From the NCBI RefSeq assembly GCF_041355105.1, contig NZ_JBFUPK010000002.1, positions 1,432,037-1,496,036 on the forward strand: a stretch of DNA of 64,000 bases, read 5' to 3'. The position numbers were made by a program, and so were the translations under genes. This DNA is from Terriglobus sp. RCC_193. Its GTDB lineage: Bacteria; Acidobacteriota; Terriglobia; Terriglobales; Acidobacteriaceae. Below are positions 1 to 7,872 of the stretch, one piece after another (position 1 is the first letter of the stretch; each line of letters begins with the position of its first letter). Below the pieces are notes generated by a model. The model was not told the DNA's origin. It searched no databases and worked only from the letters and a program-made list of their open reading frames with translations.

Positions 1-24
1 ATGAAGGCGGCCACCACACCATGA
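1..24 (+). CDS. C-terminal tail of an upstream gene (partial)
   Basis: Frame 1 is open from the first base and ends at a TGA at 22-24, giving a tail of ATTP before the stop. The stop overlaps the first ATG of the next gene in an ATGA arrangement (21-24), the usual sign of translational coupling. Only seven codons are visible, so nothing can be said about the product. The overlap is seen; that a gene really ends here is inferred. Confidence 0.35.
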   Translation: MKAATTP

Positions 25-935
25 TGAAGACCCCACTCTGCCTCGTAACCTGCCTCCTTGCATCTTCCGCAGCCTTTGCACAGAACGCCGATATCTTTGG
101 CCATCTGCTTCCCGCACAAAAACATACACGCGTCTTCGGCCAGGAGATTGCCTATTACGACATGGGTACAGCCAAGGCCGATGAGCCGGTGCTGGTCCTG
201 TTGCACGGCTATGGTTCGCAGGCCGATGTGGACTTTGGCCCGTCATTGCCGCTGCTGGAAAAGCAGTATCGTGTGATTGCGCTGGACCAGATTGGTGCGG
301 GACAAAGCGCCAAACCGCTGATTGCCTATCGTGTGCAGACTTACGTTGAATTTCTTGCAGAGTTTCTGCGCACGCAGGGCATTACGCATTTTGATCTGCT
401 TGGCGAATCGCTCGGTGGATGGACTGCTGCTGCGTATGCACAACAGTCGCTTACTTCCGGAAGTACATTGCCGAAGCCTTCGCGATTGATCCTGGAAGAT
501 GCTGCCGGATTCTCCGCGCCGGAGACGGGGTTTTCTCCCAGCGCAGGTATTCATCTTTCGGTAAGCACGGTGGGAGAAGTGGTCACCGGGCTGCGTGCCG
601 TTTTCTATAACAAGTCGTTGATTACGGAAGACGTGGCGCGGCGTCGTTTCATTACGAAGCTGGCGGCGAATGATGGCCTTGTAACGAGTACCTTCAGCAG
701 TAATCCTGCGGTGCGTTCAGAAGCTCTGGGTGAGAAGGCTTCGAGCATTACGATTCCTACGCTGGTGATCTGGGGCGCGCAGGATACGACGGTGCCGATT
801 GCGATGGGGCGGGCGTATGCCAAGACGATACCGCAGGCGAAGCTGGTCACCATTGATGAGAGTGGCCATGTGCCTTCACTGGAACAGCCGCAGCGGTTTG
901 TGAAGGCTGTAGAAGATTTTCTGGCAGGAAAGTAA
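21..935 (+). CDS. Exported alpha/beta-fold hydrolase
   Basis: This 304-residue protein has a Sec-type signal peptide (residues 1-20, cut after AFA) and an alpha/beta hydrolase core. The HG oxyanion motif is LLHGYG at 60-65, the nucleophile elbow GESLGG places the catalytic serine at 130, the acid is probably D255 in WGAQD, and the histidine is H283 in SGHVP. The motif set fits C-C hydrolases, epoxide-hydrolase-like enzymes and small esterases; substrate cannot be read from sequence. It probably acts in the periplasm. The start overlaps the stop of an upstream frame (ATGA), so it is probably the last gene of an operon entering from the left. ATG at 24 is an equally possible start. Confidence 0.85.
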   Translation: MMKTPLCLVTCLLASSAAFAQNADIFGHLLPAQKHTRVFGQEIAYYDMGTAKADEPVLVLLHGYGSQADVDFGPSLPLLEKQYRVIALDQIGAGQSAKPLIAYRVQTYVEFLAEFLRTQGITHFDLLGESLGGWTAAAYAQQSLTSGSTLPKPSRLILEDAAGFSAPETGFSPSAGIHLSVSTVGEVVTGLRAVFYNKSLITEDVARRRFITKLAANDGLVTSTFSSNPAVRSEALGEKASSITIPTLVIWGAQDTTVPIAMGRAYAKTIPQAKLVTIDESGHVPSLEQPQRFVKAVEDFLAGK

Positions 936-1356
936 TCTCTTCGGAATGCCGCGGTGTGCTGTTGTTATGAACGGATTGCGTCACTACAGTCCGTCATCCT
1001 GAGCGGAGCACGAAGTGCGGAGTCGGAGGACGCGCTTTCTCAGTGAAATCGTAGTGAGTGACAAGAAAGCAGGTCCTTCAGCTCCGCTTCGCTTCGTTCA
1101 GGATGACGAACTTCGTTCGTATGAGCTTCGCTGGTTCGCGCTTTGCGCGAAGAACCCAGGTTAGCTTCGCGAACCTGGGGCACCCGGATTTTGCGGCTGG
1201 AAGTTCGAGCGGTTGTGGGCGCTGGGAGTCTATCGGGATCCTTCGCTTTGCTCAGGATGACGCGCTTTGCGCGTACGAGCTTCGCTTAGATGCAAGCGAT
1301 AATGTGTTTGCGCTCCGCTCAGAATGACAATGAGAAAACGTCGTCCTTGGGTTTCC
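936..1356. repeat. Mosaic intergenic repeat block, copy 1
   Basis: This gene-free stretch is made of short modules that recur elsewhere in the window: a CAGGTCCTTC...TTCAGGATGACG module (about 1072-1107), a short palindrome GTTCGCGCTTTGCGCGAA (1133-1150), and the perfect-arm hairpin CCCAGGTT...AACCTGGG at 1155-1179 followed by GGCACCCGG. Short open frames run through it but have no coding character and differ between copies, so I call no gene. The hairpin could end transcription from either side. Confidence 0.8.
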
Positions 1357-2313
1357 TTATCCACGTGTGGCGGCGATGTCTGGCCCCAGAACTTCCTGTG
1401 CGTTTGGCGCTGGGCCTTCGGGGACGCGCTCCTCCGGGCCGCATGTCGAGCAATATTTCTGCAGACCTTCTTGCAGAATGGCGAAGGCTTCTTCCGGCGT
1501 GTCGGCAAAGCGGAAGAGGTTGGTATCGCCGACAGAGATGGCGCCCTTTTCCGCGAGCAAGTCAAGGTTGATGACGCCGTGCCAGTACGATCGACCGTAA
1601 ATGATTATGGTCATGTCCTTGGCCATCTTGTGTGTCTGCGCCAGCGTCAGAAGCTCAAACATTTCGTCCAGCGTGCCAAAACCTCCGGGAAAGACAACGA
1701 GTGCTTTTGCGAGGTAAGCAAACCAGAACTTGCGCATGAAGAAGTAATGGAACTGGAAGTTCAGCGCAGGTGTGATGTAGGGATTGGGCCGTTGTTCAAA
1801 GGGAAGTGCGATGTTCAGGCCGATGGTTTTGCCGCCTGCTTCATACGCACCGCGATTGGCAGCTTCCATAATGCCAGGGCCACCGCCGCTGCATACCACG
1901 AAACGATGGCGGCGTCCCGGCAGGTCCTTCGCCCAGTCCGTCAGCAGATGTGCCAGTTTACGCGCGTCTTCGTAGTAGCGCGCCATCTCCACTGCGGCTT
2001 CGGCGCGTTTCCGCTGCAGATCGCTTGCTTCCGGCGAACTGTCGGGCTGCTCATGGGGTGGGGCGGGATGGTTGGAATAGGAGTTTGCCAGTAGCTCCAT
2101 CTCATGGTTTGCCACGTCCAGTGCGGCGAACCGCGCAGAGCCGAAGAAGACCACAGTATCCTGAATGCGTTCGCGCCGAAAACGCGCCATGGGTTCCTGG
2201 TATTCGGCCAGGATGCGGAAGATGCGCGCATCCGGGGTTTGCAGGAAGTCGTCGTTTTCGTAGGCCAGCGGGGCCTGGTCTAACAGAGTTTCGGGAACGG
2301 GAAGGTTTGTCAT
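1357..2313 (-). CDS. LOG-family (TIGR00730-like) Rossmann-fold protein
   Basis: This 318-residue protein carries both signatures of the LOG/lysine-decarboxylase-like family: GGGPGIMEAANRGA (143-156) and PGGFGTLDEMFE (209-220). Family members studied are cytokinin-riboside phosphoribohydrolases or the related nucleotide nucleosidases (PpnN), which split AMP-type nucleotides to base and ribose phosphate. It is longer than the ~190-residue minimal LOG proteins, with an N-terminal helical extension of roughly 130 residues as in larger bacterial members, so nucleotide 5'-monophosphate nucleosidase is the more likely role. Cytosolic. It stands alone between repeat copy 1 and a tRNA gene. The name lysine decarboxylase, sometimes given to this family, is not supported. 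Confidence 0.85.
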   Translation of the reverse strand: MTNLPVPETLLDQAPLAYENDDFLQTPDARIFRILAEYQEPMARFRRERIQDTVVFFGSARFAALDVANHEMELLANSYSNHPAPPHEQPDSSPEASDLQRKRAEAAVEMARYYEDARKLAHLLTDWAKDLPGRRHRFVVCSGGGPGIMEAANRGAYEAGGKTIGLNIALPFEQRPNPYITPALNFQFHYFFMRKFWFAYLAKALVVFPGGFGTLDEMFELLTLAQTHKMAKDMTIIIYGRSYWHGVINLDLLAEKGAISVGDTNLFRFADTPEEAFAILQEGLQKYCSTCGPEERVPEGPAPNAQEVLGPDIAATRG

Positions 2314-2353
2314 CCGTTACCTAGGATGCACCATGGAACTGTTGTAGAGGTAT

Positions 2354-2430
2354 TGGTGGCGGTGACTGGAATCGAACCAGTGACCTACGGGTTATGAGTC
2401 CGTCGCTCTAACCATCTGAGCTACACCGCC
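2354..2430 (-). tRNA. tRNA with CAT anticodon (Met, or lysidine-modified Ile)
   Basis: On the minus strand the 77 bases fold as a complete cloverleaf: acceptor GGCGGTG/CACCGCC with discriminator A and an encoded CCA end, D arm GCTC/GAGC, anticodon loop CTCATAA, variable loop AGGTC, and T arm ACTGG-TTCGATT-CCAGT. The anticodon is CAT. Initiator features (mismatched 1-72 pair, three G-C pairs in the anticodon stem) are absent, so it is elongator Met or the Ile tRNA read after lysidine modification; sequence alone does not decide. The closing pair of the anticodon stem (31-39) is an A-C mismatch, which is unusual. Confidence 0.95.
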
Positions 2431-2549
2431 ATGGTGTGTGGGACGCGCCTTGCGTTTGGGGCGGCGGGGAGCCGCGCACAAGGCACTCGATGTAGTTTAC
2501 TGGAAGTCGGGCTTCGGCTCAAACTGCCGTTGTCCGGATAATTGCACGT

Positions 2550-3293
2550 ATGAGTGAAATACGCATTCTGGGAGTGATCCCCGCACGCCTTGCCTCCACG
2601 CGCCTTCCCGGAAAGGTGCTGCGCCCATTGCTGGGCAAACCCATGCTGCAGTGGGTGGTGGAGGCAGCGCAACGGTGCCCGCAACTGCATGAAATCGTCG
2701 TTGCGACGGATTCTGAGGAAGTGGGGGCGCTTTGCCAGGCGCATGGATGGCAGTGGCAGATGACGGACGCCGCGCTGCCCAGCGGAACCGACCGCATGCG
2801 TGCCGTGGCGCTGGAGCGGGAAGCGGACATTTACGTGAATATCCAGGGGGATGAGCCGCTGCTGCAGCCGGAACACATTGACGCGCTGCTGCGACCGTTC
2901 TCGCGTGGCATGCACGTGGAATGCAGCACGGTGAAGACCCTCTGCGCGCCGGAGAACATCCACAATCCGAATGCGGTGAAGGTGGTTCATGCCACGGACG
3001 GCCGTGCGCTGTATTTTTCGCGTGCCACCATTCCGTACGACCGCGATGGGGCAGGCAAGGCCACGTACTGGAAGCATCTGGGGCTGTATGCGTATCGCCG
3101 GGATGCGTTGCTGCGTTTCGGAACGCTGGCGGCCAGTCCACTGGAGCAGACGGAGCGATTGGAGCAGTTGCGCCTGCTGGAAAACGGGTTGGCGCTGTAT
3201 GTGGAGGCGGTGGAGTTTGACACCGTTGGCGTGGATACCGAGGCAGATGTGGCGTGCGTGGAAGCTTTGCTGCAGGAGCGGTTCGGCGCTTAA
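2550..3293 (+). CDS. kdsB: 3-deoxy-manno-octulosonate cytidylyltransferase (CMP-Kdo synthetase)
   Basis: The enzyme activates Kdo with CTP to make CMP-Kdo for the inner core of lipopolysaccharide, in the cytosol. The 247-residue length is standard. Near the N-terminus IPARLASTRLPGKVL is the nucleotide-binding signature of the family; VNIQGDEPLL is the metal/CTP-binding segment and HLGLYAYRRD a conserved substrate-side motif. The presence of kdsB implies a Gram-negative outer membrane with Kdo. It starts about 120 bases beyond the tRNA, on the opposite strand. A hairpin follows at 3298. Confidence 0.96.
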   Translation: MSEIRILGVIPARLASTRLPGKVLRPLLGKPMLQWVVEAAQRCPQLHEIVVATDSEEVGALCQAHGWQWQMTDAALPSGTDRMRAVALEREADIYVNIQGDEPLLQPEHIDALLRPFSRGMHVECSTVKTLCAPENIHNPNAVKVVHATDGRALYFSRATIPYDRDGAGKATYWKHLGLYAYRRDALLRFGTLAASPLEQTERLEQLRLLENGLALYVEAVEFDTVGVDTEADVACVEALLQERFGA

Positions 3294-3297
3294 AGAA

Positions 3298-3345
3298 TGA
3301 ACGCCGCGACGCTGCGGATTCGCCGCGACGCTGCGTTCAGTTTTT
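3298..3345 (+). terminator. Terminator after kdsB
   Basis: TGAACGC at 3298 pairs with GCGTTCA ending at 3339, with an interrupted GC-rich stem between them, followed by five T. The stem contains a direct repeat of CGCCGCGACGCTGCG, which also makes it self-complementary. Confidence 0.75.
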
Positions 3346-3355
3346 GTTGCTGCTG

Positions 3356-4024
3356 TTAGTTCTTTCTTGCCAGCGGAATTTTCACCTGCAGGCCGTCCGC
3401 ATCGGAAGTGACCTTCACCACGGCCAGCGATCGTGCAATCCAGGTGGCGGCTTTTAGCTCTACACGCGGCGTGGAACTGAGCACGGCAAGCACGCGGCAA
3501 CCAGCGCCGATGCCACTTTCCACGCCCGATACTGCGTCCTCAATCACGATGCAATCTTCCGGCTTGAAACCAAGCGCTGCTGCACCGCGAATGTAGGGTT
3601 CGGGATCGGGCTTGCCCTTGGTGATGTCGTCCGCGGAGACCAGTCTGGGCGGTTCCGGCAGGCCTGCTGCTCTCAGGCGCGCTTCCAGCAGGCGGCGCGT
3701 GCAGGAGGTTACCACTGTCCAGCGATCCGGCGGCAGGCTTGCGAGCAATTCACGCACGCCGGGCAGCACTTCAATGTCGCCCACGTCTTCAATCTCCATG
3801 TCTTCGATGACGCGGAGGCCCTCGTCCGGGTCAATGTCCGGGCGAAGCATGATGACGATGTCGCGCGCGGGGCGACCGTGTGGCAGGACGAAGTTGTCCG
3901 CGTTTGGGACGTTGTACAGCTTGGCCCATCGCTTCCAGCATCGTGTGGCGGATGCGATGGAACTGATGAGAACGCCGTCCATGTCAAAGAGAAGGCCCTT
4001 GGCCGTGGTATCTACGCTGGCCAA
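3356..4024 (-). CDS. HAD-superfamily sugar-phosphate phosphatase
   Basis: This 222-residue protein has the four HAD motifs in order: DMDGVL (motif I, nucleophile Asp and acid Asp), VVTSCTRR (motif II), KGKPDPEPYI (motif III lysine) and VIEDAVSGVESG (motif IV acidic pair). The helical cap between motif I and II and the GKPxPxxY form fit the beta-phosphoglucomutase/sugar-phosphatase branch. The start is TTG at 4024, chosen because GGAGGG lies seven bases upstream and the protein N-terminus then fits the family. It lies three bases after the phosphohexomutase stop, so the two form an operon; a sugar-phosphate substrate is a reasonable inference. Confidence 0.88.
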   Translation of the reverse strand: MASVDTTAKGLLFDMDGVLISSIASATRCWKRWAKLYNVPNADNFVLPHGRPARDIVIMLRPDIDPDEGLRVIEDMEIEDVGDIEVLPGVRELLASLPPDRWTVVTSCTRRLLEARLRAAGLPEPPRLVSADDITKGKPDPEPYIRGAAALGFKPEDCIVIEDAVSGVESGIGAGCRVLAVLSSTPRVELKAATWIARSLAVVKVTSDADGLQVKIPLARKN

Positions 4025-4027
4025 AAG

Positions 4028-5479
4028 TTAGCCCTCCAATACGAATTGTTCTGCTGCTTTAAGGATTTTCTGCACGGCATTCTGCGAGGTGGATTCGCAG
4101 TAGACGCGCAGTAATGGCTCTGTGCCGGAAGCGCGCAGCAGCAGCCATGTTTCGGCGGCGTTGGGTTTAGTTTTTGCTTCCGGATTGTCGAGGAAGAACT
4201 TGATGCCGTCCATGTCCTCGCTCTTCAGAACGCGGTAGCCAGCGATTTCCGTGAGTCCGCTGGAGGCGCGCTCGATGGCTGACTTCTTCAGGCGGTCATC
4301 GATGTGCATATCGATGCGGCCATACTGGTGCTCGCCGAATTCGTTCTGCAGCATGGCGACCAGCTCGCCGAGCGTCTTGCCTTCTTCGGCCATCACGTTC
4401 GCGAGCAACAGCGCGTTCAGGATGCCGTCGCGCTCCGGCAGGTGTTTCTTGATGCCAACGCCGCCAGACTCTTCACCACCAATGAGGATGTCTTCCGTCA
4501 GCATCAGGTCGCAGACGTACTTGAAGCCAATGCCGTGTTCGTGAAGTTTGCGTCCGTATTTCGCGGCGATGCGGTCAAGCATCTTGGTGGTGTTGAAGGC
4601 GCGTGTGACTTCACCCGGCCACTTCTTCTTTTCCAGCAGCCACCACAGCAGGATGGCGAAGATCTTATGCGCGTCGACTACGTTGCCGTGCTCGTCGACA
4701 GAGCCAATGCGGTCGGCGTCACCGTCGGTGATCAGGCCAGCGGCGCATTTCTCTTCCACAACCTTCTTCTGCGTCAGCGCAATGTGCGGCAGGATGGGTT
4801 CGGGGTTGATGCCGGGGAAGAGTGGATTGTGCTCTGCGCGAATCTCCACGCAGTCCACACCAGCGCGTTCAAAGATGCCTTTCAGTACGCCTGCGCCTGC
4901 GCCGAACATGCTGTCGATAAGGAAACGCTGCTTTGCCTTGGCGATCAACGGCAGGTCGGCGAACGCTTCTACGGCTGCAATGTAATCGGGCATGAAGTCG
5001 ACTTCAGTAATGGCAGCAGGAGTCGCGGTCGCGGGTACGTCTTTGCCCAGATAGGTTTCAATACTCTTGATAATCCCCGGCGAACCCGAACCACCGTAGC
5101 TGGCCTTGTACTTCACACCATTCCACTGTGCAGGGTTGTGCGACGAGGTGATCATGATGCCGCCTGCGGCCTTGCGATGGGCCACACCGTAGCTGAGTGC
5201 GGGCGTGGCGGTGATGTCCTTTGCCAGCAACACGGGGATGCCTGCTTCGCTGAGTACCTGCGCCGCCACGCGCGCGAACTGCGGCGAGCCGAAGCGTGTG
5301 TCGTAGCCAATGCAGACACCCTTCGATGCGTCTTCGTGCGCCAACACGTAGTTGGCAATGGCACGAACCGCGATGCGGACATTGGCGTAGGTGAAGTCGT
5401 CGGCGATGATGCCGCGCCAGCCGTCGGTACCGAACTTAACCGGGCTGGAGAAGGTGGCGGTAGAAGTGGTCTCGCTCAT
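4028..5479 (-). CDS. Phosphoglucomutase/phosphomannomutase family protein
   Basis: This alpha-D-phosphohexomutase of 483 residues interconverts hexose 6- and 1-phosphates. Visible are KFGTDGWRG near the N-terminus, the catalytic serine loop TSSHNP with S113, the magnesium loop DGDADR at 252-257, the sugar-binding GGEESGG loop near 337, and the phosphate-binding RASGTEPLLRVY near 453. Family typing between phosphoglucomutase, phosphomannomutase and GlmM is uncertain; the TSSHNPxxWNGxK loop favours phosphoglucomutase/phosphomannomutase over GlmM. With manC in the same window, a phosphomannomutase role feeding GDP-mannose is possible. It leads an operon with the HAD phosphatase and is divergent from recA. 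Confidence 0.9.
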   Translation of the reverse strand: MSETTSTATFSSPVKFGTDGWRGIIADDFTYANVRIAVRAIANYVLAHEDASKGVCIGYDTRFGSPQFARVAAQVLSEAGIPVLLAKDITATPALSYGVAHRKAAGGIMITSSHNPAQWNGVKYKASYGGSGSPGIIKSIETYLGKDVPATATPAAITEVDFMPDYIAAVEAFADLPLIAKAKQRFLIDSMFGAGAGVLKGIFERAGVDCVEIRAEHNPLFPGINPEPILPHIALTQKKVVEEKCAAGLITDGDADRIGSVDEHGNVVDAHKIFAILLWWLLEKKKWPGEVTRAFNTTKMLDRIAAKYGRKLHEHGIGFKYVCDLMLTEDILIGGEESGGVGIKKHLPERDGILNALLLANVMAEEGKTLGELVAMLQNEFGEHQYGRIDMHIDDRLKKSAIERASSGLTEIAGYRVLKSEDMDGIKFFLDNPEAKTKPNAAETWLLLRASGTEPLLRVYCESTSQNAVQKILKAAEQFVLEG

Positions 5480-5599
5480 AAAGTGCTCCCGATGATTCTA
5501 GCGGCCTTACGGGAGATGGCATATTTTCTGGCGGGAATTACTTCGCTTTTTCTTTGCCATGCGCGCCCTCCAGTGCTAGGATGAGGTTCACTGAAATTG

Positions 5600-5606
5600 A
5601 GGAGAT
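5600..5606 (+). promoter_or_regulatory. Ribosome-binding site that sets the recA start
   Basis: AGGAGAT lies about seven bases before GTG 5614. Upstream in-frame ATGs at 5554 and 5581 have no such site, so GTG is the better start. Confidence 0.7.
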
Positions 5607-5613
5607 AGATCGC

Positions 5614-6690
5614 GTGGCCGTGGACGAACGCAGCAGAGCCGTAGAACTTGCCCTGGCGGGCATTGAAAAGCAGTTTGGCAAGGGCTCCATTATGCGCCTG
5701 GGCGCAAAGGATGCCATTGTTCCTATCTCCGTTATCTCCACCGGCTCGATCTCGTTCGACGCCGCGCTGGGTGTGGGTGGCGTGCCGCGCGGCCGCGTGG
5801 TTGAGATTTACGGCCCGGAATCGTCGGGTAAAACAACCATCACGCTGCAGATCATTGCCGAGGCGCAGAAGGCCGGTGGCCTTGCCGCGTTCGTCGACGC
5901 GGAACACGCGCTTGATCCCGTCTATGCGCGCAAGCTGGGCGTGGACACGGACAACCTGCTGATCTCGCAGCCGGACTATGGCGAGCAGGCGCTGGAAATT
6001 ACGGAAGCTCTGGTCCGCTCTGGCGCGATTGATGTGCTGGTCGTGGACTCGGTGGCTGCGCTGGTTCCCAAGGCGGAACTTGATGGCGAGATGGGCGATT
6101 CGCACGTCGGTCTGCAGGCCCGATTGATGTCGCAGGCGCTGCGTAAGCTGACCGGTACCGTGTCGAAGAGTCGCACCTGCTTGATCTTCATCAACCAGAT
6201 CCGCGAGAAGATCGGCGTCATGTTCGGCAACCCGGAAACCACCACGGGCGGTCGCGCGCTGAAGTTCTACTCATCCGTTCGTATCGACATACGCCGCATT
6301 GGCGCGGTCAAAGAAGGCGACGTCGTCGTTGGTTCGCGCACCAAAACCAAGATCGTGAAGAACAAGGTTGCCGCACCCTTCCGCGAAGCCGAGTTCGACA
6401 TTCTGTACGGCGAAGGCATTTCGCGCGAAGGCGATGTGCTGGATCTGGCCGCGGCCAATAACATAGTGGAGAAGAGTGGCGCCTGGTACAGCTATGCGGG
6501 CGAACGCATTGGCCAGGGCCGCGAGAATGTACGTAACTTCCTCAAGTCCAATCCAGAAGTGTTCGCGCGCATGGATGCTGAAGTGCGCGCTAAGTTGAAG
6601 ATCGGCGCTTCTGCTACGGCTCCTGTCCCGGAAGCGCCTGCGGATGGTGAGGCAAAGGCGCAGGAAGCTGTTCGTCCTTCACGGAAGTAG
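5614..6690 (+). CDS. recA: RecA recombinase
   Basis: RecA forms ATP-dependent filaments on single-stranded DNA, pairs homologous DNA and triggers LexA cleavage in the SOS response. From GTG 5614 the product is 358 residues, the normal length. The Walker A loop GPESSGKT is at 67-74, Walker B is [10 protein letters not shown], and the L1 and L2 regions ([37 protein letters not shown]) are intact. The C-terminus is Ala/Pro-rich. I see no convincing LexA operator in the 134-bp region shared with the divergent phosphohexomutase gene. A strong hairpin follows the stop. Confidence 0.98.
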   Translation: MAVDERSRAVELALAGIEKQFGKGSIMRLGAKDAIVPISVISTGSISFDAALGVGGVPRGRVVEIYGPESSGKTTITLQIIAEAQKAGGLAAFVDAEHALDPVYARKLGVDTDNLLISQPDYGEQALEITEALVRSGAIDVLVVDSVAALVPKAELDGEMGDSHVGLQARLMSQALRKLTGTVSKSRTCLIFINQIREKIGVMFGNPETTTGGRALKFYSSVRIDIRRIGAVKEGDVVVGSRTKTKIVKNKVAAPFREAEFDILYGEGISREGDVLDLAAANNIVEKSGAWYSYAGERIGQGRENVRNFLKSNPEVFARMDAEVRAKLKIGASATAPVPEAPADGEAKAQEAVRPSRK

Positions 6691-6710
6691 CCACTACAAA
6701 GTCATCATAG

Positions 6711-6741
6711 AAAAGGGCCGCCGTTTGCGGCCCTTTTCTCT
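6711..6741. terminator. Bidirectional terminator between recA and the toxin gene
   Basis: AAAAGGGCCGC (6711-6721) pairs perfectly with GCGGCCCTTTT (6727-6737) around a five-base loop. It has T-runs on both strands, so it can end recA from the left and the toxin gene from the right. Confidence 0.9.
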
Positions 6742-7030
6742 ATTGTGGGAATTTCCGCTTCCAGTTCTGTGCACCATGAAAGATCGAGACGATGAAAACA
6801 GTCGATTCCTTGTGCTGAAAGGCGAGCAAATACTTTGTGCCGGGAACAGGAAAGGTTCTCACTCCGGGGCGAGGAGCAGCTGACCCAACTTGTGGCCAGA
6901 GAGCTACCAACTCCGCTGTTCGTCGAATCTCTCGTATTACCCACATCGCCGCATTCGGTTGTTCTGCGGAAATTTCGTTCAGAATGGCCTCCAGCTTGGT
7001 ACTAGCCCGGTCAGTCCATACGATGTTCAT
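6740..7030 (-). CDS. RelE/ParE-superfamily toxin
   Basis: This 96-residue basic protein has the ParE/RelE layout: an N-terminal two-helix hairpin (ASTKLEAILNEISAEQPNAA), then a beta-sheet with VRTFPVPGTKYLLAFQH and TVFIVSIFHGAQNW near the end. The R-x-F/Y...I-x-x-x-x-G pattern is typical of ParE-type gyrase poisons and related RNases; which it is cannot be told. It is the second gene of a pair: its ATG overlaps the antitoxin stop by four bases, so synthesis is coupled. The stop nearly touches the recA terminator. Confidence 0.88.
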   Translation of the reverse strand: MNIVWTDRASTKLEAILNEISAEQPNAAMWVIREIRRTAELVALWPQVGSAAPRPGVRTFPVPGTKYLLAFQHKESTVFIVSIFHGAQNWKRKFPQ

Positions 7031-7257
7031 GATCCGAAACGACGGAAAAGTGCATTCATCTTCTCGTCCGCTGCAAACCGGCCTGCTTCGATATCTGCAA
7101 GGCCAAGATCAATTTCCGCAAGCTGGTCTTGCGTGAACTCGACTATGGGTTGCGAAATGTGATCGAGAAACTGTTCCACAGGAAGGCCGACTTCCGCCGC
7201 CATAAGCTGTAGCCGGTGATAGGTGCTATCCGTCAATTCCACACTCACAGTTGCCAT
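7027..7257 (-). CDS. Antitoxin of the ParE-type pair
   Basis: This 76-residue protein precedes and overlaps the toxin gene by 4 bp, the classical order. Residues 1-35 (VSVELTDSTYHRLQLMAAEV) look like a ribbon-helix-helix type DNA-binding start; the tail with LGLADIEAGRFAADEKMNALF matches the usual C-terminal toxin-wrapping segment. It should bind the toxin and repress the shared promoter, which lies in the 39-bp gap to the divergent coaD. AGGAG sits twelve bases before the ATG. Confidence 0.85.
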   Translation of the reverse strand: MATVSVELTDSTYHRLQLMAAEVGLPVEQFLDHISQPIVEFTQDQLAEIDLGLADIEAGRFAADEKMNALFRRFGS

Positions 7258-7296
7258 GCGGGGATTTTACTCCTGCTCAGGTATGCTTCTTTTGTC

Positions 7297-7824
7297 ATGG
7301 GAATTATCCGCGCCATCTACCCCGGCACCTTCGATCCGCCGACGAACGGACACCTGGACCTGATCAGCCGTGGGGCGAAGATTTTTGATGAGTTGGTGGT
7401 TGCCGTGTTGCGTAACAGCAGCAAGGGCACACCCCTGTTCACCACGGAAGAACGTGCAGAGATGCTGCGGGAGGTGACGGCTCCCGTGGGGAATGTCACC
7501 GTGGAGACGTTCGACGGCCTGTTGGTGGACTTTGCCCGACTGAAGCAGGCCAGCGCGGTGTTGCGTGGCATCCGTGCCATCTCCGATTACGAGTACGAGT
7601 TCCAGATGGCCATGATGAACCGCAAGCTGGACAAGTCACTGGAGACGGTCTTCATGATGCCTGCGGAGAAGTACACCTATGTATCGTCGCGACTCATTAA
7701 AGGTGTGTATCAGCTCAATGGCGATATCAGCGAACTGGTTCCCCCACTGGTGTTAGCGCGGCTGCAGGAGAAGCGTTCTGTGCGCGCCGCAACCCTTGGC
7801 GGTGAGGTTCCCGGAGAGGTGTAG
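7297..7824 (+). CDS. coaD: Pantetheine-phosphate adenylyltransferase
   Basis: The enzyme transfers AMP from ATP to 4'-phosphopantetheine, the penultimate step of coenzyme A synthesis. From ATG 7297 it is 175 residues, near the family length of about 160 with a short tail. The nucleotidyltransferase motif is seen as YPGTFDPPTNGHLDLI, including the TxGH element, and the second ATP motif as YVSSRLIK. An upstream in-frame start at 7216 would run into the divergent antitoxin and add unrelated residues, so I reject it. The promoter probably overlaps that of the toxin-antitoxin pair. Confidence 0.95.
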   Translation: MGIIRAIYPGTFDPPTNGHLDLISRGAKIFDELVVAVLRNSSKGTPLFTTEERAEMLREVTAPVGNVTVETFDGLLVDFARLKQASAVLRGIRAISDYEYEFQMAMMNRKLDKSLETVFMMPAEKYTYVSSRLIKGVYQLNGDISELVPPLVLARLQEKRSVRAATLGGEVPGEV

Positions 7825-7872
7825 TGCCTTTCGTTCGGGCAAAGTCTGTGTGGCTCCGTTAGAATCGGAGCC

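Noticed and set aside
1058-1327. Small open frames in repeat block 1
   Set aside because: They consist of the mosaic modules that recur at other places in other frames, so no protein is conserved.
4304-5584. 426-codon open frame antisense to the phosphohexomutase gene
   Set aside because: It mirrors the third-base GC bias of a real gene on the other strand and has no family motifs.
5480-5613. LexA operator before recA
   Set aside because: I looked for a GTTC/GAAC-type or similar palindrome in the divergent region and found none convincing.
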